Assembly (NCBI RefSeq): GCF_002288925.2
Contig: NW_022098045.1
Span: 530,184 to 594,183, forward strand
DNA length: 64,000 bases
From: Delphinapterus leucas
Lineage: Eukaryota; Chordata; Mammalia; Artiodactyla; Monodontidae
Direction: 5' to 3'
Both the position numbers and the translations under genes were made by a program. The first letter of the stretch is position 1. Each line of letters starts with the position of its first letter. Positions 22,330 to 33,500 of this stretch are shown piece by piece. Under the pieces are notes generated by a model that ran no database searches, was not told the origin of the DNA, and saw only the letters and a program-made list of their open reading frames with translations.

Positions 22330-23584
22330 CATTCTGGGGGGATTCAGTGGTGTAAGGTCTTTACAAAAATGGTGCGATAATAAAAGTTTAAACGATAAGA
22401 TGTTTTTGATTCAAAAATAATAGAAACAATTCCAGTCAGATGTATTTCAGCAGGGCTGGAATAAATCCTGTATTTTCTTTGTCATTTTTTTCCAAGAGGG
22501 GGAAAAAATGAATACAGTTGGGAATGATTGCTATTAATACTATCAAATGCTTTCTTCTCTTTGATATCTGATTGTTTCCTGGCCTCATATTGCTATGAGC
22601 TCAAAATTCATAGGATTTCTACAGAAGAAAGTATAGTTGGTAGGACAAAATGGTGCTGTTGGGTGAATTCAATGCAGCTCCTTCCTACCATTAGCCCTCC
22701 TTCTTGTGACAGTTTGTTTTTCAGTTACTTTGCTTATCCCACACCCCTCAAATTGTGGTTTCTGGTAGGAGCAAGCTTAGTTGGGTTTGCCACAGAGGTC
22801 ATTGACTTTGGCCACCCTTGGCCTATGACTTTATTTTGCTCTTTACCCTCACACCAAAAATTACTTCTGTTGAGAAGTAAGGGGAGTGGGAATAGGATAG
22901 TAGGGAGTGTTGTATTTTTGACTGAAACAAGAGGCTCAGAACTAAGGAAAGTAAATCTCCACAACACCTTCCCGAAAGTAGATAAGTCTCCCACACGTGC
23001 AGACAAAAGAAAATGTAGTGTGAAAAGGAATTCAGATTTTTCTTAGTCTTACTAGAGTTCTTGCAGCTGCTTTGACACATATAGGTCACTGGACTGTAGG
23101 GCAATGCAAGTACAAAATTTCAAAAAAGTATTTTTTTAAATTTTAAGTATTTTTAAAAGCACTAAAAGACTATAGTTTTATAAAACCACAATTAACCAAA
23201 ATTTTGTTATAATCTTTTAATAAAATGTTAGACTTAAATGAAAGACTTAAAAGCCAATCGCAAATTTGAAAATAAATTGTTCTAAAGCAAATATAATCCC
23301 AACGTATATCTTGATTATTGGCTGCTTTGTTCTGCCCTGTACTTGTCTGTAAATGTTTGATGAAGCCACAGTTCATTATTTACTTTTCTTTGATCTCTAC
23401 ACCAGCTAAATATGGTTGTGTTTCTGTTTTCCTTGTGACTTTGCATTTGTACTATCTGGCATTGGAATTTTGCTGAACAGGTGAGTTTGACCCTTCATGG
23501 GGGAGAAAGAGAGGAATGTGGGTAACTCAGGCCCAAGTAGGTTGTGGCTGAATAGAAGGAAATCCCAGGTTCGTTTTTTAAAAC
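22330..23584. other. Intergenic, nothing assigned
   Basis: Includes an open frame of 172 codons (22528-23046) with no recognisable domain, no Kozak or exon support, and overlapping antisense frames of similar length. I regard it as chance. Confidence 0.5.
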
Positions 23585-24165
23585 AGAGGTGTAATTTATA
23601 TACAGTGATCTGTAAATTTTAAGCAAACATTTAAAAGTATGTTTACATGCATCTAACTGCCTCCCATCAATATACAGAACATTTTCAGTACCACAGAAGG
23701 CTCTTAGATGTGCCCCCCACTGACATTACCAACATTTGAATTCCTTTTCACACTACATTTTCTTTTTTTAATGAATTTATTTATTTACTTTTGGCTTCGT
23801 TGGGTCTTCGTTGCTGCACGAAGACTTTCTCTAGTGTGGCGAGCGGGGGCTACTCTTCCTTGCAGTGCGCAGGCTTCTCATTGCAGTGGCTTCTCTTGCT
23901 GCCAAGTATAGGCTCTAGGGCGCGCAGGCTTCAGTAGTTGTGTCTCGCGGGCTCTAGAGCGCAGGTTCAGTAGTAGTGGCACATGGGCTTAGTTGCTCCG
24001 TGGCATGTGGGAATCTTCCCGGACCAGGGCTTGAACCCATGTCCCCTGTATTGGCAGGCGGATTCTTAACCACTGAGCAACCAGGGAAGTCCCACGCTAC
24101 ATTTTCTTTACATTATTAGGATAACCACTATTCTCATTTCCATCACCATAAATTAGTTGTGTCAG
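23585..24165 (-). mobile_element. L1M 3'-end fragment, split by a SINE
   Basis: AGGTGTAATTTATATACAGTG, CTCCCATCAATATACAGAACA and, right of the SINE, GGATAACCACTATTCTCATTTC resemble an inverted L1M 3'UTR. The SINE at 23766-24093 separates the two parts. Confidence 0.5.
23766..24093 (-). mobile_element. CHR tRNA-derived SINE, long form
   Basis: Tail (AAAT)n-like, TTTTGGCTTCGTTGGGTC, body, and head CCACTGAGCAACCAGGGAAGTCCC. The target-site duplication is ACACTACATTTTCTTT (23750-23765) and ACGCTACATTTTCTTT (24094-24109). Two CAGTAGTTG-type modules. Confidence 0.94.
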
Positions 24166-24759
24166 GAGAGCCATCTTTCACAGTGTTTTTCACAGAAGAC
24201 ATCATGAATGGGAATGATTGATACAAAGTTTGGGAATTGAGAGTAAGTTCAAATTCCTTGGGATGACATATATGACAGTTGTGGTGCATCCATCATTTCC
24301 TAAAGACAGAAATTCCCAACTGGTTCTATTCAGTTCCACACTGGTCAGTGGGCAGAGTTTTCCCTTAGGTATCCACCTCCACATAGGATGTCCAGATTCC
24401 CCACATTAAGTCCCACTCAGTCTTCAAGGGACATCTTAAGAGTGTCCAGGTTGGTTAGATGGTTAATGTTCAGAGGCAAAGTGTCAGTGTGGGGTACACA
24501 TTAAGAATAACTCATCATGGAGTCCTTTTCTCTATGTTTCTGGGCCTAAAAATTTCCCACTCCCACTTTGAAAGGGCCTCCAGTCCTGGACCCCATCCAG
24601 GTCTGTTCTCCATCTCTGTTGTCTCTATCTTAGCTTCAGGCATATTAACTCTTTGGGGACAAAAAAGCTAAGCTAGAAGCATACATCCATACTTTTTCTG
24701 TCTCAAACTTAATCCATTGGGGTTTTTGGGTCTCTGTTTCTGCTCCTGGGCTAAGGGAA
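24166..24759. other. Intergenic, nothing assigned
   Basis: Short open frames on both strands near 24202-24671 overlap each other and show no domain. No repeat recognised. Confidence 0.5.
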
Positions 24760-25636
24760 GATAATAGTGATCTTGGAGATCATTTCATATCAGTACATAC
24801 AGATTTGCCTTACTCTTAGAAGGTTGCATATGATTCCATTACATAGATGTATCCCATTTGGTTCAATATTTTGATATTTTAAATAACGCATAAATATCTT
24901 TGTATATGTCTTTTCTCTCATTTATCAATAAATACTTGGGACAAATTCCTAGAAGAGATTTCTGAGTCAAAGATGTATACACTTAAGATTTAATTTTAAT
25001 AATGCCAAATTGCTCTCAATAGAGCCGGTACCAATTTATATACTTCTACCAGCAATGTGTGGGTATTCCTTTTCATACTTGATGAAATTTTAAAAAAAAA
25101 TTTTTGCTTACAGTGTTTGTGCTATGTGGAAATTTAAAATTTTTATGTACTTGAATTGATCAGTTTTTAATGATTTCCTGGTTTTGTGTTATAATTAGTA
25201 AGGCCCTCCCTACTCTGAGTCTATGCTTTATGGTTTTTTTTAATGTTTAAAACTTTTATGTACCAAACATTTATTTTGGTATAAATGATATGACAAAAAT
25301 TTTTATATAGCTAACCTACTTGTTCCAGAACTGTTTACTTAATAATCCATCTCCCATTAATGATGTGCAATGCCACCTTTATACTAAATTCCCTAATATA
25401 TTTATGTCTATTTCTAGACCTTCTATTCTGTTTCATTCATCTGTCAGTCATTCAGTGGCACTGCACTATTTTAATTGGTGAAGTTTCAAAATAAAAATAA
25501 TTTTAGTAGGCTTGTTCCCCTCTTATTATTAATTTTATATTTTTAGAGTTTCACAGCCTTTTGACATTTTTTCTTTTCCATATGCACTTTAAATATACCT
25601 TACTGTTTTTCTGACAAAAATTCTGATGGTATTTTT

Positions 25637-25952
25637 TTTTTTTAAAGAAGATGTCGCGGGTAGGAGTTTATTAATTAATTAATTTATTTTTGCTGCGTTG
25701 CGTCTTCGTTTCTGTGCGAGGGTTTTCTCTAGTTGTGGCAAGCGGGGGCCACTCTTCATCGCGGTGCGCGGGCCTCTCACTATGGCGGCCTCTCTTGTTG
25801 CGGATCACAGGCTCCAGACGCGCAAGCTCAGTAGTTGTGGCTCACGGGACCAGTTGCTCCGCGCCTTGTGGGATCCTCCCAGACCAGGGCTCGAACCCGT
25901 GTCCCCTGCATTAGCAGGCAGATTCTCAACCACTGCGCCACCAGGGAAGCCC
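25637..25952 (-). mobile_element. CHR SINE, long form, with a short extra 3' tail
   Basis: On the minus strand the SINE has its head (GGGGCTTCCCTGGTGGCGCAG), one CAGTAGTTG-type module, a (TTAA)n-like tail, then 23 bases unrelated to the family (25644-25666) before the terminal A run. The target-site duplication is CTGATGGTATTTTT (25623-25636) and CTGACGGTATTTTT (25953-25966). Confidence 0.93.
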
Positions 25953-26208
25953 CTGACGGTATTTTTATTGGGATCATATTAAACTATAGATTTAAATTAG
26001 GGAGAATTGCTATCTTCATGATGTTGAGTCTTCCTAATCATGAACTTGATATTCATTTTCATGTATTAAAGGTTATTTTTTGCATTCCTTAGTAGTATTT
26101 CAAAATTTTCTTCAAAGTTCTTGCCCATTTCTTGTCAAGTTTATTCCTAAATATTTTGCCATGTTCTGTTGTTATTGTAAATGAGATTTTATCTTCCTTT
26201 GTATTTTT

Positions 26209-26418
26209 TTTTTTTTTTTTTTTTTGCGGTACACGGGCCTCTCACTGTTGTGGCCTCTCCCACTGCGGAGCACTGGTTCCGGACGCACAGGCCCAGCGGC
26301 CATGGCTCACGGGCCTAGCCGCTCTGCGGCATGCGGGATCCTCCCGGACGGGGGCATGAACCCGCGTCCCCTGCATCGGCAGGCGGACTCTCAACCACTG
26401 CGCCACCAGGGAAGCCCA
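26209..26418 (-). mobile_element. CHR SINE, short young form
   Basis: Starts with a T run and TTTGCGGTACACGGGCCTCTC, and ends with the head CTGCGCCACCAGGGAAGCCC. The target-site duplication is TTTGTATTTTT (26198-26208 and 26419-26429). The body lacks the CAGTAGTTG module of the long form. Confidence 0.95.
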
Positions 26419-26904
26419 TTTGTATTTTTAAACTGATTGTTGTTGCTATTAATACATATGAAGGCAATTAATACTTACATATTAATTTTGTAACCATTCA
26501 CATTGCTGATTTCTCTTTTAATTTTAATTGATTTTTGTTCCTTCTTTAAGCTGAAAGCAATTGTTAGATGGTCTACAAATTATAATGTTTACCTATTCCT
26601 TTTCTATTTTTATAACTAATTTCTTCGTTGACCAATTGCATTGGCCACTGTTTTCCTCCAGAACAATATTAGATAATAATGATGAGAATGGTCATCTTTG
26701 AGCTAACATAGTTAAATTTGTGTAAAGTGATCAAAAAGGCTATAAAATATGTTTCCTTAAAACCACCACAGAGGACACGTTTTCAGAAAGGAAATGACTT
26801 TTAGAAAGTCAAAATGCTTCCTGAAAGGGTATCTTGTATGTTCAAATCTTCCATGTATTTGTTCAAATGAATCTTCTCAGTGATACCTTCCCTGACCACC
26901 TATT

Positions 26905-27450
26905 TTATTTTTTAAACTTTTTATTTTATATTTGAGTATAGTTGATTAACAATTTTGTGATAGTTTCAGGTATAAATCAAAGTGGTTCAGTTATACATAT
27001 ACATGTATCTATTCTTTTTCAAATTCTTTTCCCATTTATGTTGTTACATAATATTGAGCAGAGTTCCCTGCACTATACAGTAGGTCCTTGTTGGTTATCT
27101 ATTGTATTTTATAAATTTATTTATTTATTTATTTTTGGCTGTGTTGGGTCTTCGTTTCTGTGCGCAGGCTTTCTCTAGTTGCGGCGAGCGGGGGCTACTC
27201 TTCATCGCGGTGCGCGGGCTTCTCATTGTCGTGGCTTCTCTTGTTGTGGAGCACAGGCTCTAGATGCGCAGGCTCAGTAGTTGTGGCTCATGGGCTTAGT
27301 TGCTCCGCCCCCCCCCACCAAAAATTCCTTCTCTGAGTCTGTTTCTGTTTTGTAAATAAGTTCATTTGTATCATTTCTTTTTAGATTCTGCATATAAATG
27401 ATACTTCTCTTTCTCTGTCTGACTTACTTCACTCAGTATGACCCACCACC
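26905..27450 (-). mobile_element. L1 3' end with a nested SINE
   Basis: TTTTTATTTTATATTTGAGTA, TACAGTAGGTCCTTGTTGG, then right of the SINE CTGTTTCTGTTTTGTAAATAAG and CTCTGTCTGACTTACTTCACTC, an inverted artiodactyl-type L1 3' end. Part of the expected middle is missing next to the SINE. Confidence 0.85.
27112..27307 (-). mobile_element. CHR SINE, long form, head missing
   Basis: Tail (AAAT)n, TTTTTGGCTGTGTTGGGTC, body to GCTTAGTTGCTCCG, then a run of nine C (27308-27316) instead of the tRNA head. The first ~95 bp of the SINE, including both Pol III promoter boxes, are absent. Confidence 0.9.
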
Positions 27451-27680
27451 TGTTTTAAATTGCACCGGCCCCCTGCCCCAATCCTTCCTATCCTCTTTCC
27501 CTGTCTCATTTTCTTCTATGGTATTATCACAGTCCCCCAAGCTAGTGCATGTTTCCTTCCACTGGAAACAATAGCAGGGATTTATTAATCTTTGTTTGCT
27601 TTGTTTTATATCTTTAGGACCTAGAACAATACCTGGCACATAATAATGCCTAATAAACACTTGATGGATGACACTTCCTA

Positions 27681-28974
27681 AGAAAATTCAGGAAAGGTGC
27701 TAAAGAGATTTGCTTGTCTCCAGTTAGATGTCAGTATACAATAGGAATTAATTACCTGAAGAACTAGGTGAGATTTAAAATTTTGTTGTGACATCATTGC
27801 AATTTGAATTTCTGTTACATTTCTTTTTCTGCATAGTGATGAACAATAAATGAGAGTCTTCAAAGCCCAGTGGGTGTGGGAAGATAAGGACCAGGTGATG
27901 GTAGCTGTAAAGAGGAGAATAGGCTGAAACTTGAGGAGGCAGGAATTCCCATAGAGCTCCCTGACTGGCATCCGTTTTGAAGAACAAAATAGTTTTCTTT
28001 TGCAGCAATAACCACAAAAATATTTCACTAGAAAGAGAATTCACCAGGAGGACTTGAACTGCACAGTACAATCTTAATATTGCTCAAAACAGATGTTGTT
28101 TTTTTGAACCTAATTTACCATTAAAATTAAACACAGAAAAGTTCTTTCCCTAAAGCAGGGAGAGATTTCACCTCTAAAGGAGATAATTTAGGCCCAGAAT
28201 GTAGCTATGATTACTAAGAAAAAGAAAGGAAGGGAGGGAGGAGTGAAGGGTGGAAGGAAGGAAGAAGGAAGGGAGCGAAAGAAAGCTTATGAAGGTTAAA
28301 CAAATTAGGCTGGTGATATTTTGTGCAAGTTCTGTTGGAAAATTACTCTAGTAGCCTCAGTGTGGGAAAATGAGTTGCTCAGCAGTGACTGCTAAAAATA
28401 CAGCAACTAGAAAGACGAGATTACTGCATGCTGGCACATTTGCCTGGCTAGTGCTTGGTAATTTGTTCTGAGGTCTAGCTTTGTTAGAGTGTCGATGCCT
28501 CTCCTTTGAGTTTGCTCACCGCAGGATGGTGATTAACCTGAACCTGGAGGACATGTAACAAGGCTTAATTCAGAAGCAGAAATTGGGGATCTTCAGCTCA
28601 GAAGTGCTCTTCACACTTGTGCTATTATTGGCACCATGATTAGGCTGAATTTAGACTAGCATTCCTGTCTCACCTGATGGGAAAATAGGAGGTTACTGCA
28701 TTTAGGATGGAAGGAAATCACGAATGTCAGCCTGCTATTAACAGTGTTTTCAGATAAAAATTGCAAGAGGCACATGTTATGATCTTAAGTGGATTTCCAA
28801 TCAGTCTCTTGTTCACCAGGACTAGTCTCTTCCCTCCTTGGTATTGTGATTCCTGTTAATGTATTCCTTTCCTTCCTTCTACTCCATCCCAGGTAGAAAT
28901 GAAGGACTGACTTCTTCAGTAGGATAAGGGAAATCTAATCCCTTCTTTTGTCTCTCATTTCAATCAGAGGCAAG
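27681..28974. other. Intergenic, with a purine-rich tract
   Basis: No gene seen. A (GGAA)n-like purine tract lies at about 28213-28285. The antisense open frames near 27678-28071 have no recognisable domain. Confidence 0.5.
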
Positions 28975-29457
28975 ACAAAAGACCTTACTATTCTCTATAA
29001 GGTACTTCATGATCTCCACTTCTTACTGCTTTCTTCCTTGCTGGCTTCACAGCAGACTGGACTCTGCCGTTCCTTGAATATACAAAGCACACTTGTCCCA
29101 GGGACTTTGTCCTGATGGTTGCCCTGCCTGGGATGCTATCCCCCGAGATCTTTTCATGGCTCACTCCAGCACTTCCTTCAGGTCTCTACTCAAATGTCAT
29201 CTTATTAATCAGGTCTTAGCTGACTACCCTGACTACCTGCCTCTGTCTCCCACTGTTCCCTTTACCATGCTTTGTGTTTGTTTACTGTTTTTATCACCAC
29301 CTGACAAATTATGTATTTGTCTATAGTCTGTCTTCCTACACTAGAATGTAAACTCCACCAGAGCAGGGACTTGTGTTGTTTACTACTGTGTCCTCATTGC
29401 CTAGAATGGTATCTGGAAAATGAAGCAGATGCCAGATAAACATCGCTTGAATGAATA
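28975..29457 (+). repeat. L2 LINE 3' part, long
   Basis: TACTTCATGATCTCCACTTC, GTTGCCCTGCCTGGGATGC, CTCAAATGTCATCTTATTAATC, ACCACCTGACAAATTATGTA, TGTAAACTCCACCAGAGCAG and CATCGCTTGAATGAAT follow the L2 consensus order over nearly 500 bp. Confidence 0.85.
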
Positions 29458-30509
29458 AAAGAATTTTCTTTAATCCTTGGCACTTTAATGTACAGGTTTG
29501 TTTTTGTTTTCTGTAATGTACTTGATTCTTCTGTAGCATATGGGAATGTATTTGTCCCTTAGCATCAGAAGTCATTTATTTTTTGAAATGTTTTATAAAT
29601 ATGAACTTTAAAAAATCAAATATAATAGGATATGTGTGAAGGCTCTGTAGGAAGTTGGTTAGTGAAAAATGATCCTGGAGTTCTTAGAGTATATACTTTT
29701 AATTTTGGTTTCTATCTTTTTCTACCCAGCACACTCTACGTTAGGTAGACAAAGATAGACCAAAATAAGATGTTTACTCAACTCTTCATTATCCATGCTA
29801 ATGAATAAGCTACTTGCTATTCTTGCTATTTTGCTTGTATTTGTTTTTATACTTTTCCCCAGTTAAAGAGGATCAATATTTTGTTTGACAAAGTTTGGTT
29901 ATATACTATATAGGGGGAAAAGTAAATAAGAAATAATGAACATTGTAGCAGATGGTTTTGTTATGTATTCTGCTTAATGATGCCTAAGAATTTGAAAGCA
30001 AGATTTGATATGGACCGTACTTCTCTTGTGTTTTCTCCTATTGCACTCAGTTTCTTCCAATAAAAATAGATAATTAAGACTTTTTTCTGTACATTAAAAG
30101 ACAAAAGAATTACTATCTTGCAAATATACTGAATGATTATACATTATTTAGAAAAATCAGTACAAACGTATTTATGTTAATCAAGTGTGAGTTGCAGGAA
30201 AATGCATGTTTAGATAGAATGGGCCTCTTTTCAGCTCATTACTTGGAAAAACCTTGATAAGAAAAGACGAGATTCTAGAAACTATAAGAAAAAAGGATGT
30301 ATTCTATGGAGAAAAGGTAGCATGAGAAAAGATTTGGATATAGGAGTACTGTGGTCCCATGAAGGGGTTCTAGAAGTTAACACATTTTGGGCCCTCAAAG
30401 TGCATCAAATCATTGTTGAATGTACAATTGGCATTCATTAGTTCATTAATTCACTTATTCTTCATCTACTTATCACATACTAGTTGAATGTCCACTATGT
30501 TCCAGATAG
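29458..30509. other. Intergenic, nothing assigned
   Basis: AT-rich. A faint L2-like 3' tip (ATTCATTAGTTCATTAATTC, TATGTTCCAGATAG) is at 30430-30510. Confidence 0.45.
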
Positions 30510-30572
30510 TTTTTAACTGAAGTATAGTTAATTTACGTTATGTTAGTTTCAGGTGTACAACACAGTAATTCC
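30510..30572 (-). mobile_element. L1 3'-terminal scrap
   Basis: AACTGAAGTATAGTTAATTTACG then TTAGTTTCAGGTGTACAACAC, the inverted extreme 3' end of an L1. Confidence 0.6.
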
Positions 30573-33500
30573 CTGGTTGAGGAAGAGCATCTTGGAATCT
30601 AACTTTTTCTAATAAAGACTTTCAACTTATCTTTGTTTCAGCCACACTGAAGGACAAATTCAAGATTATTGGGGCCTAAAGCTATACAATTTAGGGGCTC
30701 CTCTTTACGAAAAAGAATACAAAAGTAGTTACTGGGCTTTGGTAGAGCCTGTACAAGAGAGTAAACCTTGATTGACTTCCCTTCTCACTTTTACTTTCAT
30801 AGGTACTAGTGCCTTCAATTTCAGAGCCATTCCAGTGTTCTGGGTGGGTGAATTGAATGGTTTCTGTGCAGCTGCTTAAATCTCTGCTCAGCTAAGTCAG
30901 TTTGACTTGTCCATCTACTTTCTACTTTCTGTTATTTTGTTAACGTCTCCTCACCTTTTATTATTTTTCTGGTTGTTTTCATTTTTCTGGTAAGTTTTTA
31001 GGAGGGAGTAGAGAAAAATGAGATTGTTTAATCTGTCAAGTTTAACCAGAACTTCCATAAACTCATCTTAGAATTGGAAGAAATCTCAGAAATCATCTAG
31101 TTCGGGGTTCCTTAACCTGAATTTTAAGATCTGTGAAACTTATCCTCCCAAAATTATGTGAAAAATTTTGTATAGAAGTGTTTGTGTTTGTTTTTCTGGG
31201 GGGAAGATCTGTAGCTCTCAGATTCTCAAAAGTTAACGCCCCTTGATATTCACAGTTGAGGAAATTGTGATTAAGAGAGATAATTGTCAGACATCTCCTT
31301 GATTCTATGTGTCTGACAATAGAAGAGCCTTGATCCTTGGTTAGAGAGGTCACCCAAAGGAAGAATTTTTCAAGCTATGAGCTTTCTGACTCTGATTTTC
31401 CTCAGCACACTCCAGTCCTGTCTCGGGTGTGTAAATGTGGACATGTGCAGAATCTTTGCTCTTGCTTAGTTGAAGCCCTTCTCTCTTGTTTAATGATAGT
31501 TTTGTCTTCCATTGTGAGGAAGTCATTTTCCTTGACAGAATGATGTACATGGTCATAAATAAAGTCACCTTAACTGTGTTTATCCCAGGTTTGATCATTC
31601 TGGGAGGTCTGTGTCTCAGGCTTCCTTAAATTTGCAAGGTCTCTAGGAGTCTGTCTACAAAGTGGCCTGAGCAGCCTGCTTGGCAATAAATCATCCTAAA
31701 GGAATAAGGGCTGGCGGCAGCCTAGGGTTGGTGGGGGTGGGATAATCTGGGGGCACGTTGAGGATTCTTCATGAAGCTCATACTCTGTCCAGTTCCCACG
31801 GATCCCTGTCTGAGTGCTAGGGAGGGGCTGCGAGTAAAATGTCAAAGAGATTTTTTCATGAAAATCTTGGGAACATTGGAGGAACAAAGCATTGCTGTTT
31901 TGGGATCCATATAATAATTTAAGAACGGAGTCATGAAGAGCTATTCTCTACTTTGGTGGAATTGTGACGTAATGTTTGTTCTTTGTCAGCTTTAGGGTGC
32001 TTCTATGGCAGAGGTAAAACTCTCAGAGGCCTTGGCAGTCATCTCAGGGAGCCAGGATTGCAGGAAAGTGGTGTCAGTTGTTCGTTGCTGAGAGAATTCT
32101 GATATTGCTCTCGAGACACCTCCTGGGGAGAGGAGGGGGCTTTGGGGTCTTATAATTGCTATGCATTCCTATTCCAAACCTATTATTTGGTCAAGACAGG
32201 GGAAACATGTGCACATATGCAATGTGTTAAAACACCTATGGCTGTAGAAGTGGTATGTCCTTTTGTGCTTTGAATTTCAGGCATGCTATTTCTTTAAAGA
32301 TTCTGTAGCCAGAATGATCTCCAGGTATCATCAAATCCTCAAGTCCCATTATGATAAGATTTGAATTTCACCAAAAGGAATTGCTGTGATTTGATGACGG
32401 ACCATTTTCCACAGAGACCAGGATGCCAACAAGCCATCATATGTCACTAACTGGAGGTAGACTCCTCTGTGGGTACTAAGTCTGTATTGGAAGCAGTAAG
32501 AAGGTGTGAAGTGTAAGGGCTATGGGCTGTGTCCCCCACAGCTGAGCAATGCTGACAGTCTTCTCTGGTGGGATTAATATATTGATCTGCCCTCTGGAAG
32601 GCAGTGACCTCCCTACAGGGAAAAGTCTGGCTAATCCCTTAGTTTCTCTGACAGCAGGTCCGGAAGGATCCTGTTGCCAGGAATTGAAGGTAGTTGTTAC
32701 CTTGACAGCAGGAGTTCAGCATGCGTGCGCCTCTTCTGGTCCCCATGTGATCCTTTGCTGTGACGCTTATGCGTTTATACCTGTGCAAGACTCAGGAAGG
32801 TAGAGACAGCTCACATGTGTCCCGTCTGCCCTCTTAAGGAGGCTGGGCTGGGCCCGCTAGGGTCAGTGTGCACTCTCCCTTTGCTGCCTTCTCAGACAGC
32901 AACTGATGGAACCGCTTAAGCCAGAGGGGGATCTCTCAGGGAAGCCAGCATGATTCTTGACATGGGCAAAGTGCTGGGTGAGTAAGAGTACCTGCACTTT
33001 CAACAAACCAATTGGCTAAAATGCTTCTCCACGTAGGACACATTTAAGAGGATGACTAGCTTCCCTTTCCACCCATGTTTCTGGACAATGCTCAACACTG
33101 CATCAGAATTATCTCTGGTGTTTCTACTTCTCCTGCCTTTCTCACTTCCATAATTTTTCCGTTCTTCGTATATTTAAATGCTTTGTGAATTGAGGATGGC
33201 TTGTGTTACGGGCTTTTAAATGTTTGGGGGTGAGTTAGGGGGCTTTTTATCTTTGGAGCCAGCTCTGTGGTCACTGTTATGGCTCAGCCCCTCCTCATTT
33301 CACCTGGATTTCTGTCTTCTGTCATCCCTGCTGCAGGGGTGCTGTCACCTCTCCCCGTATACCATCAGGCTTCAGGCTAAAATTCTAGCTATTACACCAA
33401 GTTTCATTTAAAACAGGCTCAAGTATTACATGTTTCTCATTGCTTACAATTGAAGAGATTGTCAACATATTGTAAGTGGATATATTTGATCATTTGCAGT

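Larger units (their letters stand above)
24760..26715 (-). mobile_element. Old L1M element, reverse orientation, with two SINE insertions
   Basis: The order on the + strand is the reverse of an L1 end: GCATATGATTCCATTACATAG (ORF2 end), ACCAGCAATGTGTGGGTATTC, TCTATTTCTAGACCTTCTATTC, ATGATGTTGAGTCTTCCTAATC and AGTTTATTCCTAAATATTTTG, then AATGATGAGAATGGTCATCTT. The last motifs correspond to the ORF2 stretch also seen at 1-1000. SINEs lie at 25637-25952 and 26209-26418. Confidence 0.75.
26830..27680 (+). repeat. L2 LINE 3' part, split by an L1
   Basis: The left part (AATCTTCTCAGTGATACCTTCC, CTGACCACC) and the right part (CACAGTCCCCCAAGC, ACCTAGAACAATACCTGGCAC, ATGCCTAATAAACACTTGATGG) are consecutive pieces of L2. 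The L1 at 26905-27450 sits between them. Confidence 0.7.

Noticed and set aside
22528..23046. Open frame of 172 codons
   Set aside because: No domain, overlapping antisense frames of comparable length, and unremarkable composition; length is within chance expectation for 64 kb.
31965..31972. TGACGTAA, resembling a bZIP/CREB-type binding site
   Set aside because: A single 8-mer is expected by chance at this scale, with no conservation or promoter context to support it.
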